Shown: positions 15,399 through 24,846, counted from the stretch's first letter. The stretch is 64,000 bases of DNA from an uncultured Lachnospiraceae bacterium (GCA_934394565.1 CAKRQV010000003.1:136370-200369); one strand, 5' to 3'. Notes: generated by a model not told the origin, from the letters alone. A program made the numbers and translations.

Positions 15399-17279
15399 TC
15401 ACTCTTTCTGTTTTCTGCATTTTTCCTTCACCGGCTTTTTCTCCGGCTCAGCAGTCTTTCTGGCACAGTAGATCTGTACGCAGCGCCCCGTCACCTTCAC
15501 CATCTTCTGATCCGGTAAATGCTCCTCCTGTCCGGCAGCAATAAAGGTCTCCTCCCGGCGCGTATCCGCCAGAAGGCACCACTGCCAGCCACTGTCCAGC
15601 GTCGGCAGTGCAAAATCTGCCTCACCCCAGTACATACTGTAGATGACATACAGGTACTTCTCTGTCTCAGCCTCCACATAAGCACCATTGTACAGCATAC
15701 CGACACCGCGGTCTGCAGGCTCCGTTCCCACAACCCAGGCACGGGCGGAATGATACGACAGATCCGGCGCTCCCTTGGCCTGATAATCGGTATTGCGCGG
15801 TTGCTTTTCCATCGAAAATACTGGATGTGCCCGGCGAAAAGCGACCAGCTGGCGCACAAACTGTAAAAAGCTCTTATCCGCCTTTTTGCGGCTGTAATTC
15901 ACCCAGCCCAGCGGATTGTCCTGACACCAGGCATTATTGTTGCCCTGCTGGGAATTGCCACATTCGTCCCCGGCATACAGCATCGGAATACCCTGGGCCA
16001 GATACAGCATCATCAGCGCATTTTTCTTCTGAATCGTGCGCAGGGAAAGGATCTGCTTTTTGCGGGACGGCCCCTCCTCACCGCAGTTCCAGCTATAATT
16101 CTGCCAGCTGCCGTCCCTGTTGTCCTCGCCGTTGGCTTCGTTGTGGCGGAAATCGTAGCTGACCGTATCCTGCAGCGTAAAACCATCATGGGACGCCACA
16201 TAATTGACCCGCTCAATATACGGCGGATTGCTGCGGCTGGCCTGCATAAAGGCATGCAGCTGATTTTCATCACTCTTCATATAGGAACGGACACAGCACT
16301 GAAAATGGTTGTCTGCCGTAGCCACATGTCGGAATACCGGCTTATCCTCCCCGTAAATCTGCTCATCCGCATAGGAAAAGATCAGTCGCGTAGAGGTCAG
16401 TGCCGGGTGTTTTCCAAGCTCTGACACCGGGATAGCCGGACCAAAGATGGCAAAGCCGTCCACACCATACTGCTGCTTCCAGAACAACAATACACGGCTG
16501 ATCAGAGCCACCGTGGCTTCTTTTCCGAAATAGAATTCCATATAGACAGCCAGCCCTGCACTGTGCGCAGCCTGCACAAGATCTGCAAACTCTTTTTGTG
16601 GATTTTTACCATAACAGTACGATGCTTTCGGTGCAAAATAAAAGCCGTCGGTGTAGCCCCAGTAATTGACAGGGCCGGCCATTTCCTCCGGTACCTCGTA
16701 TTTGCCGATCGTTCTGTGAGGCTTTCTCTCAAAGAAATCATAACAGGGCATCAGCACCAGTCCGCTCATGCCCAGCTCCCGGATATAGCCCAGACGTTCC
16801 TTTACTCCGGCAAACGTTCCCTTACGGCGCACACCGGAGGACGCATCCATCGAACAGCCGCGCACATGCAGCTTGTATAACAGCGTATCCTGCGCCGCCA
16901 GATACCGTGACTCTCTTGCCGCATATTTCGGCTGCAGATAGCCGCACAGGCAGCCTTCGATTCGGTCTGTACCAAAGACCTCCCGGCCATAAACGATCCC
17001 AGCAAAGGGATCCGGTATCTCTTTTCCATCCAGTACGAATGTATACAGCCAGGGGAAACAACGGATTCCCGTCAGCTGTACGGATGCAATCTGCCCGATA
17101 CAGCTTTCCTCTGGGAAAACGATCTCATCCACGATCGTCTTATCCTTTGGATCATATAAGCGCAGGCTGACTTCCTTTGCCTGTTTTTTATCGACAGCGG
17201 CCTGAAAGCCATCCGCTGTCTGTGTCAGCCCAAGGACACCGTTATAACCGGGCCAGACTGTAATCTTTTTATCCGCCAT
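15399..17279 (-). CDS. GlgX/pullulanase-like GH13 protein lacking catalytic residues (probable pseudoenzyme)
   Basis: The protein has 626 residues, with an N-terminal beta-sandwich (about 1-110), a degenerate GH13 barrel and a C-terminal beta domain. Late barrel motifs are intact: ASHDGFTLQDTVSY (about residue 361), HNEANGEDNRDG and AGDECGNSQQGNNN, all typical of glycogen-debranching GlgX. The motif holding the nucleophile, normally GFRFD, reads GVDGFAIFGP (about residue 275). The DVVxNH region reads VYMEFYFGKEA. The AEP region with the acid Glu reads RLIFSYADEQ. So nucleophile and acid/base are both absent. It may bind glycogen without cutting it. The ATG at 17279 has AAGGAGA ten bases upstream; the longer frame overlaps exonuclease III. 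Confidence 0.8.
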   Translation of the reverse strand: MADKKITVWPGYNGVLGLTQTADGFQAAVDKKQAKEVSLRLYDPKDKTIVDEIVFPEESCIGQIASVQLTGIRCFPWLYTFVLDGKEIPDPFAGIVYGREVFGTDRIEGCLCGYLQPKYAARESRYLAAQDTLLYKLHVRGCSMDASSGVRRKGTFAGVKERLGYIRELGMSGLVLMPCYDFFERKPHRTIGKYEVPEEMAGPVNYWGYTDGFYFAPKASYCYGKNPQKEFADLVQAAHSAGLAVYMEFYFGKEATVALISRVLLFWKQQYGVDGFAIFGPAIPVSELGKHPALTSTRLIFSYADEQIYGEDKPVFRHVATADNHFQCCVRSYMKSDENQLHAFMQASRSNPPYIERVNYVASHDGFTLQDTVSYDFRHNEANGEDNRDGSWQNYSWNCGEEGPSRKKQILSLRTIQKKNALMMLYLAQGIPMLYAGDECGNSQQGNNNAWCQDNPLGWVNYSRKKADKSFLQFVRQLVAFRRAHPVFSMEKQPRNTDYQAKGAPDLSYHSARAWVVGTEPADRGVGMLYNGAYVEAETEKYLYVIYSMYWGEADFALPTLDSGWQWCLLADTRREETFIAAGQEEHLPDQKMVKVTGRCVQIYCARKTAEPEKKPVKEKCRKQKE

Positions 17280-17290
17280 GCACTTTCTCC

Positions 17291-18046
17291 TTATATATTG
17301 ATATCCAGCTCTACCGGACAGTGATCCGATCCCTCGATCGTTGTATGAATCTTCGCATCCTCGAGCCGGTTCTTCAGGCTTTCGGATACACAGAAATAGT
17401 CGATACGCCATCCAGCGTTCTTCTTTCGAGCCTGGAAACGGTACGACCACCACGAATACACACCTTCCGTATCCGGGTAAAAATAGCGCCACGTATCAAT
17501 GAACCCGGCTTCCAGAAGCTTTGTAAAGCAGCCTCTCTCTTCATCGGTAAAACCGGCATTTTTCCGGTTGGTCTTTGGATTTTTCAGGTCGATCTCCTGA
17601 TGGGCCACATTCAGGTCTCCGCAAAAGATCACCGGCTTTTTCTCTTCCAGCTTTTTGAGGTAGGTAAGGAAATCCGCTTCCCACTGCATACGGTAGTCGA
17701 GCCTTGCCAGCTCATTCTGGGAATTTGGCGTATAAACCGTCACCAGATAAAAATCCGGATATTCCAGTGTGATCACGCGGCCCTCATGGTCATGTATCTC
17801 GACTCCCATACCGTAGGTAACATCAAGCGGTTCCTGTCTGGTAAACACAGCCGTACCGGAATAGCCCTTTTTCTCCGCATAGTTCCAGTACATATGGTAG
17901 CCTGGAAGATCGAGATTGATCTGACCCTCCTGCAGCTTGCTCTCCTGAATGCAGAACACATCGGCGTCAAGCGCCGCAAAGCTTTCCAGAAAGCCCTTTT
18001 TCACACAGGCCCTGAGCCCATTTACATTCCATGATATCAGCTTCAT
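17291..18046 (-). CDS. exoA: Exodeoxyribonuclease III / AP endonuclease
   Basis: This 251-residue exonuclease-endonuclease-phosphatase fold protein has all family signatures: ISWNVNGLRA, FCIQESKLQ, FCGDLNVAHQEIDL (catalytic Asp/Asn), GWRIDYFCVS and SDHCPVEL (catalytic Asp-His). It cuts DNA at abasic sites and trims 3' ends in base-excision repair. GGAGAGG lies before the ATG at 18046, so the seven extra residues of the longer frame are unlikely. It lies 11 bp upstream of the GH13-like gene and is probably transcribed together with it. Confidence 0.93.
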   Translation of the reverse strand: MKLISWNVNGLRACVKKGFLESFAALDADVFCIQESKLQEGQINLDLPGYHMYWNYAEKKGYSGTAVFTRQEPLDVTYGMGVEIHDHEGRVITLEYPDFYLVTVYTPNSQNELARLDYRMQWEADFLTYLKKLEEKKPVIFCGDLNVAHQEIDLKNPKTNRKNAGFTDEERGCFTKLLEAGFIDTWRYFYPDTEGVYSWWSYRFQARKKNAGWRIDYFCVSESLKNRLEDAKIHTTIEGSDHCPVELDINI

Positions 18047-18232
18047 TTCGTATTCCTCTCCTGCCATTTCTATCTATTGATTATAAACAATTTTGACTAC
18101 GACTGTCAAACTTTACATAGCTTTCTGTCACTTTTTCCAAACCAAAAGCCATCCCACTGAAACTGTTTTTCCTATGCAGGACAATAAAAGAGACCTCGAC
18201 CGGAGTTTTTTATACATGCTAAATCGCAAAAA

Positions 18233-18258
18233 AGGTCCGGCACTAAAATGCCAGACCT
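18233..18258 (-). terminator. Rho-independent terminator of the D-2-hydroxyacid dehydrogenase gene
   Basis: 10-bp arms (18233-18242 with 18249-18258, one G-T pair) have a 6-nt loop and are followed on the minus strand by a run of six T. The gap 18047-18300 otherwise holds only the exoA promoter region. Confidence 0.8.
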
Positions 18259-18300
18259 CTTATATTTTTTTCATATGCAGTGCACAGGGTTCTGACACGT

Positions 18301-19284
18301 TTACTGCACGGCAAACGGATTTGGTTCATCTTTTGCAAAGTTCAGAAGACCACGAATCGAATTGCCCACCATATCAGACACCGCCTGCTCTGTATAAAAA
18401 GCCATATGCGGTGACAGGATCACATTCGGAAAACTATTTAAGATAGCACGATCACGGTTTTTCATGATCTCCTGCTCCTTATTCAGATAATACAGACCGG
18501 TTTCATTTTCAAACGTATCCAGTGCGGCTGCACCAATCTTTTTACTTTCCAGACCGCAGATCAGAGCCTCAGTATCCACCAGGGAGCCTCTGGCAGCATT
18601 GATCAGAATTACTCCGTCCTTCATCTTTTCCATGGCTTTGCCATCAATCATATGATGATTTTCCGGCAGTCCAGGCGCATGGAGCGTGATAATATCTGAC
18701 TCGGCATACAGGGTATCGAGATTTACATACTCTACAATATCCCTGAGACTGTCCTTTGGATACAGGTCATAGGCCAGCATTTTGCAGCCAAAGCCGCTTA
18801 AATGTCTCGCGACCGTCTCACCGATCTTTCCTGTACCAATAATACCGACCGTGGAAAGGGAGATTTCCCGTCCCATCTTACCCTGCAGGGCAAAATTCTG
18901 TCCGGCGGCCTGTGACAGGATAAAGGGCGCTTTCCGGCATGCCATCAGCATCAGCATGATCGTATAATTGGCCACGCTGTTCGGGGAATACGTCACATGG
19001 GAAATCTTCATACCGATCTTTCTTGCATATTCCAGATCAATATGGTCATAACCGATACTGCGGGTCGAGATGGCACGGATACCCAGGCTGTAAAACTTAT
19101 CCAGAATCTCCGGGTACATCGGATTCGTAATGATGGATAACGCATCGTATCCTTTTGCCAGCTCTGCATTTTCCAGCGTAGGATAATCCGGTGTGTAGTC
19201 ATAGGTAAAATCGTAAAATTTGCTATACTGCTCTACAAACTGCAGTTCATCGTACTCCCTGAGTGCGAAGAAAAAAATCTTCAT
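18301..19284 (-). CDS. D-2-hydroxyacid dehydrogenase (D-lactate dehydrogenase-like)
   Basis: The protein has 327 residues and the two-domain D-isomer-specific fold. Nucleotide binding is shown by GIIGTGKIGETVARHL. The catalytic set is visible: Arg in LINAARGSLVDT, Glu in AALDTFENETG, His in LSPHMAFYTEQA. The closest pattern is the fermentative D-lactate dehydrogenase/VanH group, which reduces pyruvate to D-lactate with NADH. Other 2-oxoacids are possible. It is single-gene in appearance, with its own terminator and AAGGTGA before the ATG. Confidence 0.88.
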   Translation of the reverse strand: MKIFFFALREYDELQFVEQYSKFYDFTYDYTPDYPTLENAELAKGYDALSIITNPMYPEILDKFYSLGIRAISTRSIGYDHIDLEYARKIGMKISHVTYSPNSVANYTIMLMLMACRKAPFILSQAAGQNFALQGKMGREISLSTVGIIGTGKIGETVARHLSGFGCKMLAYDLYPKDSLRDIVEYVNLDTLYAESDIITLHAPGLPENHHMIDGKAMEKMKDGVILINAARGSLVDTEALICGLESKKIGAAALDTFENETGLYYLNKEQEIMKNRDRAILNSFPNVILSPHMAFYTEQAVSDMVGNSIRGLLNFAKDEPNPFAVQ

Positions 19285-19303
19285 CTCATGTCACCTTCTC
19301 GTC

Positions 19304-19657
19304 TTACAGATCCTCGCCGTCTACCAGCTCATCAAACTCAGCACTGTCGAGCATCTCATCAAAAGCATCGGAAGCTGCCTCGTATTCATCATCATCCTCG
19401 ATATTATCGAGCTGTGGGTTACCATTGACTTCGAAATAACGGTACAGATATACCTCTCCGTCATGGTTTTCACCGTTTTCGTCCAATGGAAGCAGCGCAA
19501 TATACTGCTTGTCCTGACACGGGAAAATGCTGATGACAGAACATTCCAGTTCGGAATCGTCATCCAGAGTCAGAGTTACTGTAGAACGGTCGCAGTCATC
19601 ACCACAGCTTGCACAGTTGCCGCTGCAGCTGCCGCCATTATTAAATGTTTCAGCCAT
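19304..19657 (-). CDS. DUF1292 family protein (YrzB-like)
   Basis: This 117-residue, very acidic protein has a Cys-rich N-terminus (CSGNCASCGDDC) followed by the DUF1292 core: VTLTLDDDSELECSVISIF and EVYLYRYFE. The four-cysteine cluster could bind a metal. In related bacteria DUF1292 proteins are small and soluble, with unknown function. It lies 19 bp upstream of the dehydrogenase gene, so they may share a transcript. GAGGT precedes the ATG. Confidence 0.8.
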   Translation of the reverse strand: MAETFNNGGSCSGNCASCGDDCDRSTVTLTLDDDSELECSVISIFPCQDKQYIALLPLDENGENHDGEVYLYRYFEVNGNPQLDNIEDDDEYEAASDAFDEMLDSAEFDELVDGEDL

Positions 19658-19804
19658 TGCTTGTTTACCTCACTTTTTCAATATATACAGTAACTTTAAC
19701 AGATGGGGGGCATAAAAGCAAGGGAAAGGCCGAAAACAATCCTGTAAACCGTATGTTCTGACAGGATACCGGTCAGGTTTTCAGATGCAGGATATCCCAG
19801 ACTG

Positions 19805-19813
19805 TGCTATACT
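19805..19813 (+). promoter_or_regulatory. Extended -10 promoter for the PLP decarboxylase
   Basis: TGC followed by TATACT (19808-19813) matches an extended -10 element. No good -35 box is seen at the right distance. It lies about 90 bp before the decarboxylase ATG. Confidence 0.4.
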
Positions 19814-19903
19814 CAAAAAAAGCAGTTTACCGGATCTTTTTCCACACTGCCTGTAAATGCTATGCCATGTTTAACACAAAATATTTTCAGAAGTGAGACT
19901 ATT

Positions 19904-21361
19904 ATGGATCAGAACAATACCCCGCTTTTCACAGCGGTAAAAAAGTATAAAGATAAAAAACCGGCCTATTTCTGTATTCCCGGGCATCGCGCCGCCCGTG
20001 GGATCGCTGCAGAATGGATTGAAGATGTCGGCGAACAGATTTTTGGCTATGACCTGACAGAAGCCCATGGGCTGGATGATCTGCATGCACCGGAAGGTGC
20101 CATAAAAGAAGCACAGGATCTGACCGCCGATCTGTATGGTGCAGATAAAAGCTGGTTTCTGGTCAACGGTACGACCTGCGGCAACGAAGCTATGCTTCTG
20201 TCTGTTCTGCGTCCCGGCGACAAAGTGTTGCTGCCAAGAAATGTCCATAAATCCATGCTGATGGGACTGATCCTTTCCGGTGCGGTCCCGGTATGGATGA
20301 TGCCGGAATATATTGCCCCTTTACAGATCTTTGGCGGTATACGCCCGGAAGCTGTAGAAAAAGCACTGCGAAAAGATCCTTCGATCAGTGCCGTCGCCTT
20401 AGTATCACCCAATTATTATGGCATGCTCAGTGATATTTCCCGTATTGCAGCTATCTGCCATGCACATCAGATCCCACTGCTGGTTGATGAAGCACACGGT
20501 GCCCATCTGTATTTTTCAGACAGACTGCCTAAAGGTGCACTGGCCTGCGGTGCTGACCTCTGTGTCCAGAGCTGGCACAAAGTCACCAGTGCCCTCGGAC
20601 AGAGCTCTGTTTTGCATCTGCGCTCCGATCTTGTAGAAAAAGCCACTGTGGATGCCGCCTTAAAGCTTGTCCAGAGCACCAGTCCTTCTTATCTTCTGAT
20701 GACCTCTCTGGATCTGGCCCGTAGAGAACTCGCCTGTCATGGCCAAAAACAGCTGGATCTGTTGCAGCAGACAGCCTCCACTGTGCGAAATCGTATCCGG
20801 CAGATCCCTGGTCTTTCCTGTCCCGGCAAAGAACTTGTCGGACAGTATGGTATCTGCGCTCTGGATGAAAGCCGGCTCACCATCGATGTTTCCCGACTTT
20901 CACTGAACGGACAGGAAATCTCCGATCTTCTGTTTTCCCGTTTTGGCGTGGATCTGGAACTGGCAGAAGAGAAAATCGCACTGGCAATCCTGACTGCAGC
21001 CAACACATCCGGGGATATACTCCGCCTTCTGGATGCTCTGTCAGCGATTGCCGCAGAGTATCATGCAGCTTCTCCTGCCCAAACCCCAGCGGAGCTTTCC
21101 ACACTGTCTGCCCTGCCACCGATGGTATATCCACCAAGACAGGCATGGTTTGCCCATAAAAAATCTATTCCCTTTGCACAGACCATCGGCCAGGTCAGTG
21201 CCGAAGCCGTTATTCCCTACCCACCGGGTATTCCCGTACTGTATCCAGGGGAAAAAATCACAGAAGAAATCTGGAAAATGATTCTGCATCTAAAAAAACA
21301 AGGCTGCCATTTTCATGGTCCCATCGATCTGTCATTGGAAAGTCTGGAAATTTTGGTCTGA
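19904..21361 (+). CDS. Orn/Lys/Arg decarboxylase, YaaO/SpeA type
   Basis: This 485-residue fold-type-I PLP enzyme has PLP-site elements VNGTTCGNEAM, LVDEAHGAHLYFS and CVQSWHKVTSALGQSS, where the Lys forms the Schiff base. The length matches the short Bacillus-type (SpeA/YaaO) decarboxylases rather than the ~700-residue enterobacterial forms. It removes CO2 from arginine, lysine or ornithine, leading to polyamines. Which substrate it uses cannot be read from sequence. GAAGTGAG lies before the ATG at 19904; the longer frame from 19862 has no ribosome site. No tmk/holB neighbours are present, unlike in many Bacilli. Confidence 0.85.
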   Translation: MDQNNTPLFTAVKKYKDKKPAYFCIPGHRAARGIAAEWIEDVGEQIFGYDLTEAHGLDDLHAPEGAIKEAQDLTADLYGADKSWFLVNGTTCGNEAMLLSVLRPGDKVLLPRNVHKSMLMGLILSGAVPVWMMPEYIAPLQIFGGIRPEAVEKALRKDPSISAVALVSPNYYGMLSDISRIAAICHAHQIPLLVDEAHGAHLYFSDRLPKGALACGADLCVQSWHKVTSALGQSSVLHLRSDLVEKATVDAALKLVQSTSPSYLLMTSLDLARRELACHGQKQLDLLQQTASTVRNRIRQIPGLSCPGKELVGQYGICALDESRLTIDVSRLSLNGQEISDLLFSRFGVDLELAEEKIALAILTAANTSGDILRLLDALSAIAAEYHAASPAQTPAELSTLSALPPMVYPPRQAWFAHKKSIPFAQTIGQVSAEAVIPYPPGIPVLYPGEKITEEIWKMILHLKKQGCHFHGPIDLSLESLEILV

Positions 21362-21374
21362 ACAAATAGTATTC

Positions 21375-21402
21375 AGAAGAGTGCCACAACCGGCACTCTT
21401 CT
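21375..21402. terminator. Bidirectional Rho-independent terminator
   Basis: Perfect 11-bp arms (21375-21385 with 21392-21402) have a 6-nt loop and are followed by TTTCTT. It lies between the convergent decarboxylase and spoIVB genes, 6 bp before the spoIVB stop. Confidence 0.8.
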
Positions 21403-21408
21403 TTCTTC

Positions 21409-22467
21409 CTACGCAGCGTCCAGCATATCTTCTGCAAATACACCATATCCCCGTCTGGGATCGTTGACAAACACATGGGTCACAGCACCGATCAGCTGGC
21501 CGCCCTGCAGAATAGGGGCACCGCTCATGCCCTGCACGATACCACCGGTTTTGGCCAGCAGATTTTTGTCTGTCACCTGGATTTCAAAGCTTTTGTTCTT
21601 ATCTTTTGTCTGTTTGCGGACATTATCGATCCACACATTGTATGTCTGTACACCGTCACCTGTATTGCAGACGATCTGTGCCGCCCCGGCCTGCACCTCA
21701 CTTCGGTCAGCGACAGAAACTCTACGATTGCCGGACATGTTTACCTTCATATGTCCGAAAATCCCACAGCCGGTATTTCCGGTGATCGTACCCAGAAGCT
21801 CGCTGTCGGCATAATAGATACTGCCACGCAGTTCTCCAGGTGTACCGCTCTTTCCTTTCTGAATCTCCAGTATACCTGCCTTATACAACTGGCCTTTGTC
21901 TACCTGCAAAAGCTCACCGCTTTCACCGTCACTGATACCATGCCCCAATGCACCAAAGCTTCCATCTTCCCGGAGAAAGGTCAGCGTGCCGATGCCCTGC
22001 AGATCATCCTGTACCCATAGCCCCAGCTTATAACTGCCCTCGCTGTCCGCTGCGGGCTGCAGGGCATACTCAATCGTCTCTCCGCCTCTGACCACGGACA
22101 GGATCACCTTCTCTCCGTGATTTTTTCTCATCATATTGATAAGCTGTTGTTTTGTACGAATGTCTTCGTTATTTATCCTTCGTATATAATCGCCGGCTCT
22201 GGCGATATGCTCTGCAGGCATACTGTTTTTTCCGGCATCACCGTCCACCGTCCCGATATCTGCCACCAGCACACCTTTTGTCTGGAGATACACACCGACC
22301 GTCTCACCGGAAATCCATACTTTTTCTTTCGTATCTGCTGTTTTAGCTGTAGCTTCGTCTTTGGTGTCCGCTGCATAAATGTCTCCGCTTCCCAGTGCCA
22401 CCGTACATAGTACGGTAAGCATTGCCAGAAAGTATCTGCCTTTTTTTCTGCAACAGTCCTTTTGCAT
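21409..22467 (-). CDS. spoIVB: SpoIVB serine peptidase (S55)
   Basis: The protein has 352 residues. An N-terminal membrane/signal segment (about 10-33) is followed by a PDZ domain (about 60-125, HIARAGDYIRRINNEDI) and the S55 peptidase domain. Catalytic residues are visible: His in FGALGHGISD and Ser in GIVQGMSGAPIL. In the forespore SpoIVB is exported to the intermembrane space, cleaves SpoIVFA and so triggers sigma-K activation in the mother cell. AAAGGA precedes the ATG. It follows recN as in other Clostridia, but the next gene is not spo0A; a convergent decarboxylase takes that place. Confidence 0.93.
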   Translation of the reverse strand: MQKDCCRKKGRYFLAMLTVLCTVALGSGDIYAADTKDEATAKTADTKEKVWISGETVGVYLQTKGVLVADIGTVDGDAGKNSMPAEHIARAGDYIRRINNEDIRTKQQLINMMRKNHGEKVILSVVRGGETIEYALQPAADSEGSYKLGLWVQDDLQGIGTLTFLREDGSFGALGHGISDGESGELLQVDKGQLYKAGILEIQKGKSGTPGELRGSIYYADSELLGTITGNTGCGIFGHMKVNMSGNRRVSVADRSEVQAGAAQIVCNTGDGVQTYNVWIDNVRKQTKDKNKSFEIQVTDKNLLAKTGGIVQGMSGAPILQGGQLIGAVTHVFVNDPRRGYGVFAEDMLDAA

Positions 22468-22511
22468 CTGACCACATCCTTTCTGAAGCTTTAAAACCGC
22501 AGGATATATAT

Positions 22512-22552
22512 TAAGAAGGAGAGTTCAGGTTATATCCCAAACTCTCCTTCTT
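22512..22552 (-). terminator. Perfect 14-bp inverted repeat between recN and spoIVB
   Basis: TAAGAAGGAGAGTT (22512-22525) and AACTCTCCTTCTTA (22539-22552) pair perfectly around a 13-nt loop. No T run follows on the minus strand. It may terminate recN or fold in a read-through spoIVB leader. A sigma-G-like -10 (CATACTA, minus strand, 22552-22558) touches its edge, but no matching -35 is seen. Confidence 0.5.
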
Positions 22553-22691
22553 AGTATGCTTCGATCCGGATGTTTCAAACTGACAGTTTACAACAGTCAT
22601 GGCAAAATGTTGCAGAATACAACGTTCATTTTGTTACCGGATTTTTTATATCATATAATCTTACAGCTGCTTTCATTGCTTTGATCTTGCT

Positions 22692-24386
22692 TTATGCCTT
22701 CCGCAGCTTCTCTTTGGATGCATCGGCCAGATGTTTCATCTCTCTGGCATTTTGAAGTACTGCCTCTGTGATTTCTGTACCGCCAAGCATTCTCGCCAGT
22801 TCTTCACAGGACTGTGCCTCTGACAGCTGATGCACGCAAGTCTGACTCGTACCATCCACAACATGTTTTTCGATTTCAAAATGCTGGTCAGCCATCGCTG
22901 CGATCTGGGGAAGATGGGTAATACACAACACCTGACAGCCACGGCTGATCAGAGCCATCTTTTCTGCCACTTTCTGGGCGGTGCGGCCACTAATACCCGT
23001 ATCGATCTCATCAAAAATCAGTGTACCTGTATGTTCCTGCTCGGCTAAGAGTGTGCGGATACCCAGCATGATACGGGACAGCTCGCCTCCGGAAGCCACC
23101 GCCGCCAGCTCCCGCAAAGGTTCTCCCGGATTCGTTGAAATCAAAAAACGCACAGCATCCGTACCGTTGGCTGTAAAATCCTTTGTCTTAGAAAAATCAA
23201 CAGAAAACCGGACATCGTTAAAATTCAGATCCGCCAGATGCTCCGTCAGCTTCTGTCCAAAAACAACAGCTGCCGCCTTACGTGCCTGACTTAACGCTTC
23301 ACTGCTTTTTTTCAACACATTCTGATATGCCTTTACTTTTCCCTGCAGCTCTTCTTTATATTCCTCATAATGCTGCAGTTTTTCCAGTTCAGCACGTTTT
23401 TCCTCTGCCATTTTCTGGATATCTGCAATGGAATTACCATATTTTCCCTTTAAATGATTGATCAGGTCCAGCCGCTTCGTCACCGTATCAAAGTCTTCTT
23501 CTGAAAATGTCAGATCATTCAGATAGGCTGAAAGATCCCGGTTAAAATCATTGAGCAGACTGTCGATATCCCCGATCATATCTGTAAACTGCTGCACTTG
23601 TCCATCATATGTACTCACAGGCTGAAGCCGCTGCATCGCATATCCGATGATCGAACCTGCGCTTTGCATCCCATCATAACCACACATTTCATGGACTTCA
23701 TGGAGAGCTTCCGTGATTTTCTGACTGTTGGACATTTTACGGTAGGCTGTCTCCAGCTCCTCATCCTCACCCGGTTTTAAAGCTGCTTCCTCAATCTCCT
23801 GCACCTCGTAGGCCAGAAAATCCTGCTGCCGCTTCTTCTGTTCCTCGTCCATACACAAAGCTTCCAGCTCTTTTTTACAGCTCTGATATACCTGATAATC
23901 CTGCGTCGTTTTTTCTTTTAATGCGGTGATCTTTTCCCGGCCATATGCATCCAGATAGGCCAGCTGTCTGTCCGCATACAGAAGAGACTGGTGCTCATGC
24001 TGCCCGTGGATATCCAAAAGGAATCCCGCAGCCTTTCTGACCTGTGCAGCTGTGCAGATCTCACCGTTGATCTTACAGATACTGCGATTGCCCTGCAGTT
24101 TCCGGCTGATAATGATCTGCCCGTCCTCCGGCTCGATGCCGATTTCTTCAAGTTCTTTCACCGTACGGGCATCCTCGACTTCAAAAACAAGCTCTGCCTG
24201 GGCAAAATCCGCCCCCTCACGGATCACCTCACGGGACGTTTTTTTTCCAAGTGCCATCCCCACAGATCCGATCAGGATTGACTTACCTGCACCGGTCTCA
24301 CCGGTCAGCACGTTTAACCCCGGGCCAAATTCAACTTCGGCCTCATCGATCAGTGCCATATTCTTAACATGTACATGTGTCAGCAT
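22692..24386 (-). CDS. recN: DNA repair protein RecN
   Basis: The protein has 564 residues and SMC-like architecture: Walker A TGETGAGKSILIG, the RecN signature LLDIHGQHEHQSL, a long central coiled coil (about 150-360), and a C-terminal head with ASGGELSRIMLGIR and FDEIDTGISGRTAQKV. RecN gathers DNA ends in double-strand-break repair. The ATG at 24386 fits the family start (MLTHVHVKNMALI) and lies 4 bp after the argR stop; an ATG at 24401 would overlap argR. Gene order argR-recN-spoIVB is conserved in Clostridia. Confidence 0.93.
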   Translation of the reverse strand: MLTHVHVKNMALIDEAEVEFGPGLNVLTGETGAGKSILIGSVGMALGKKTSREVIREGADFAQAELVFEVEDARTVKELEEIGIEPEDGQIIISRKLQGNRSICKINGEICTAAQVRKAAGFLLDIHGQHEHQSLLYADRQLAYLDAYGREKITALKEKTTQDYQVYQSCKKELEALCMDEEQKKRQQDFLAYEVQEIEEAALKPGEDEELETAYRKMSNSQKITEALHEVHEMCGYDGMQSAGSIIGYAMQRLQPVSTYDGQVQQFTDMIGDIDSLLNDFNRDLSAYLNDLTFSEEDFDTVTKRLDLINHLKGKYGNSIADIQKMAEEKRAELEKLQHYEEYKEELQGKVKAYQNVLKKSSEALSQARKAAAVVFGQKLTEHLADLNFNDVRFSVDFSKTKDFTANGTDAVRFLISTNPGEPLRELAAVASGGELSRIMLGIRTLLAEQEHTGTLIFDEIDTGISGRTAQKVAEKMALISRGCQVLCITHLPQIAAMADQHFEIEKHVVDGTSQTCVHQLSEAQSCEELARMLGGTEITEAVLQNAREMKHLADASKEKLRKA

Positions 24387-24390
24387 ATAT

Positions 24391-24846
24391 CTACCGTCCA
24401 TTCAGCATCTTTTCAATCTGTACCTTTACCTTTGCAGCCATCTCTTCGGATTTTGTCGCACACATAATCGTATTGTCTCCTGCGATACAACCAATGATCT
24501 CACGAATCTGCATCTCATCCAATGCCGCAGCCACAGCCATCGCCATACCGGACACCGTGTGGATGATCAGAAAATTCTGCGCAGTATCCATGCCAACAAA
24601 ACCATTATGCAGAACCTGGGTATATTTGCTGCCCAGTTCCTGGTCTTTTTCCCTGTGAAATACATAATGGGAACGGCCGTCCGGTCCTGCAGTCTTTGTC
24701 AGCTTCAGCTGCCGTATATCTCTGGATACTGTCGCCTGCGTAACCTGAAAACCTTCAGCCTGCAAACGCTTCGCAAGATCTTCCTGCGTCTCGATCTGCT
24801 CTTTTGCGATCAGTTCCAGTATTTTGTCATGTCTTGCCAGTTTCAT
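24391..24846 (-). CDS. argR: Arginine repressor ArgR
   Basis: This 151-residue protein has an N-terminal winged helix (EDLAKRLQAEGFQVTQATVS, then RDIRQLKLTK) and a C-terminal hexamerisation/arginine-binding domain ending with IIGCIAGDNTIMCAT, where the GDNT Asp pattern binds arginine. It represses arginine synthesis and may activate catabolism. The ATG at 24846 has GGGGGA before it; the longer frame adds seven unlikely residues. Placement between nadK and recN is the standard clostridial order. Confidence 0.93.
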   Translation of the reverse strand: MKLARHDKILELIAKEQIETQEDLAKRLQAEGFQVTQATVSRDIRQLKLTKTAGPDGRSHYVFHREKDQELGSKYTQVLHNGFVGMDTAQNFLIIHTVSGMAMAVAAALDEMQIREIIGCIAGDNTIMCATKSEEMAAKVKVQIEKMLNGR

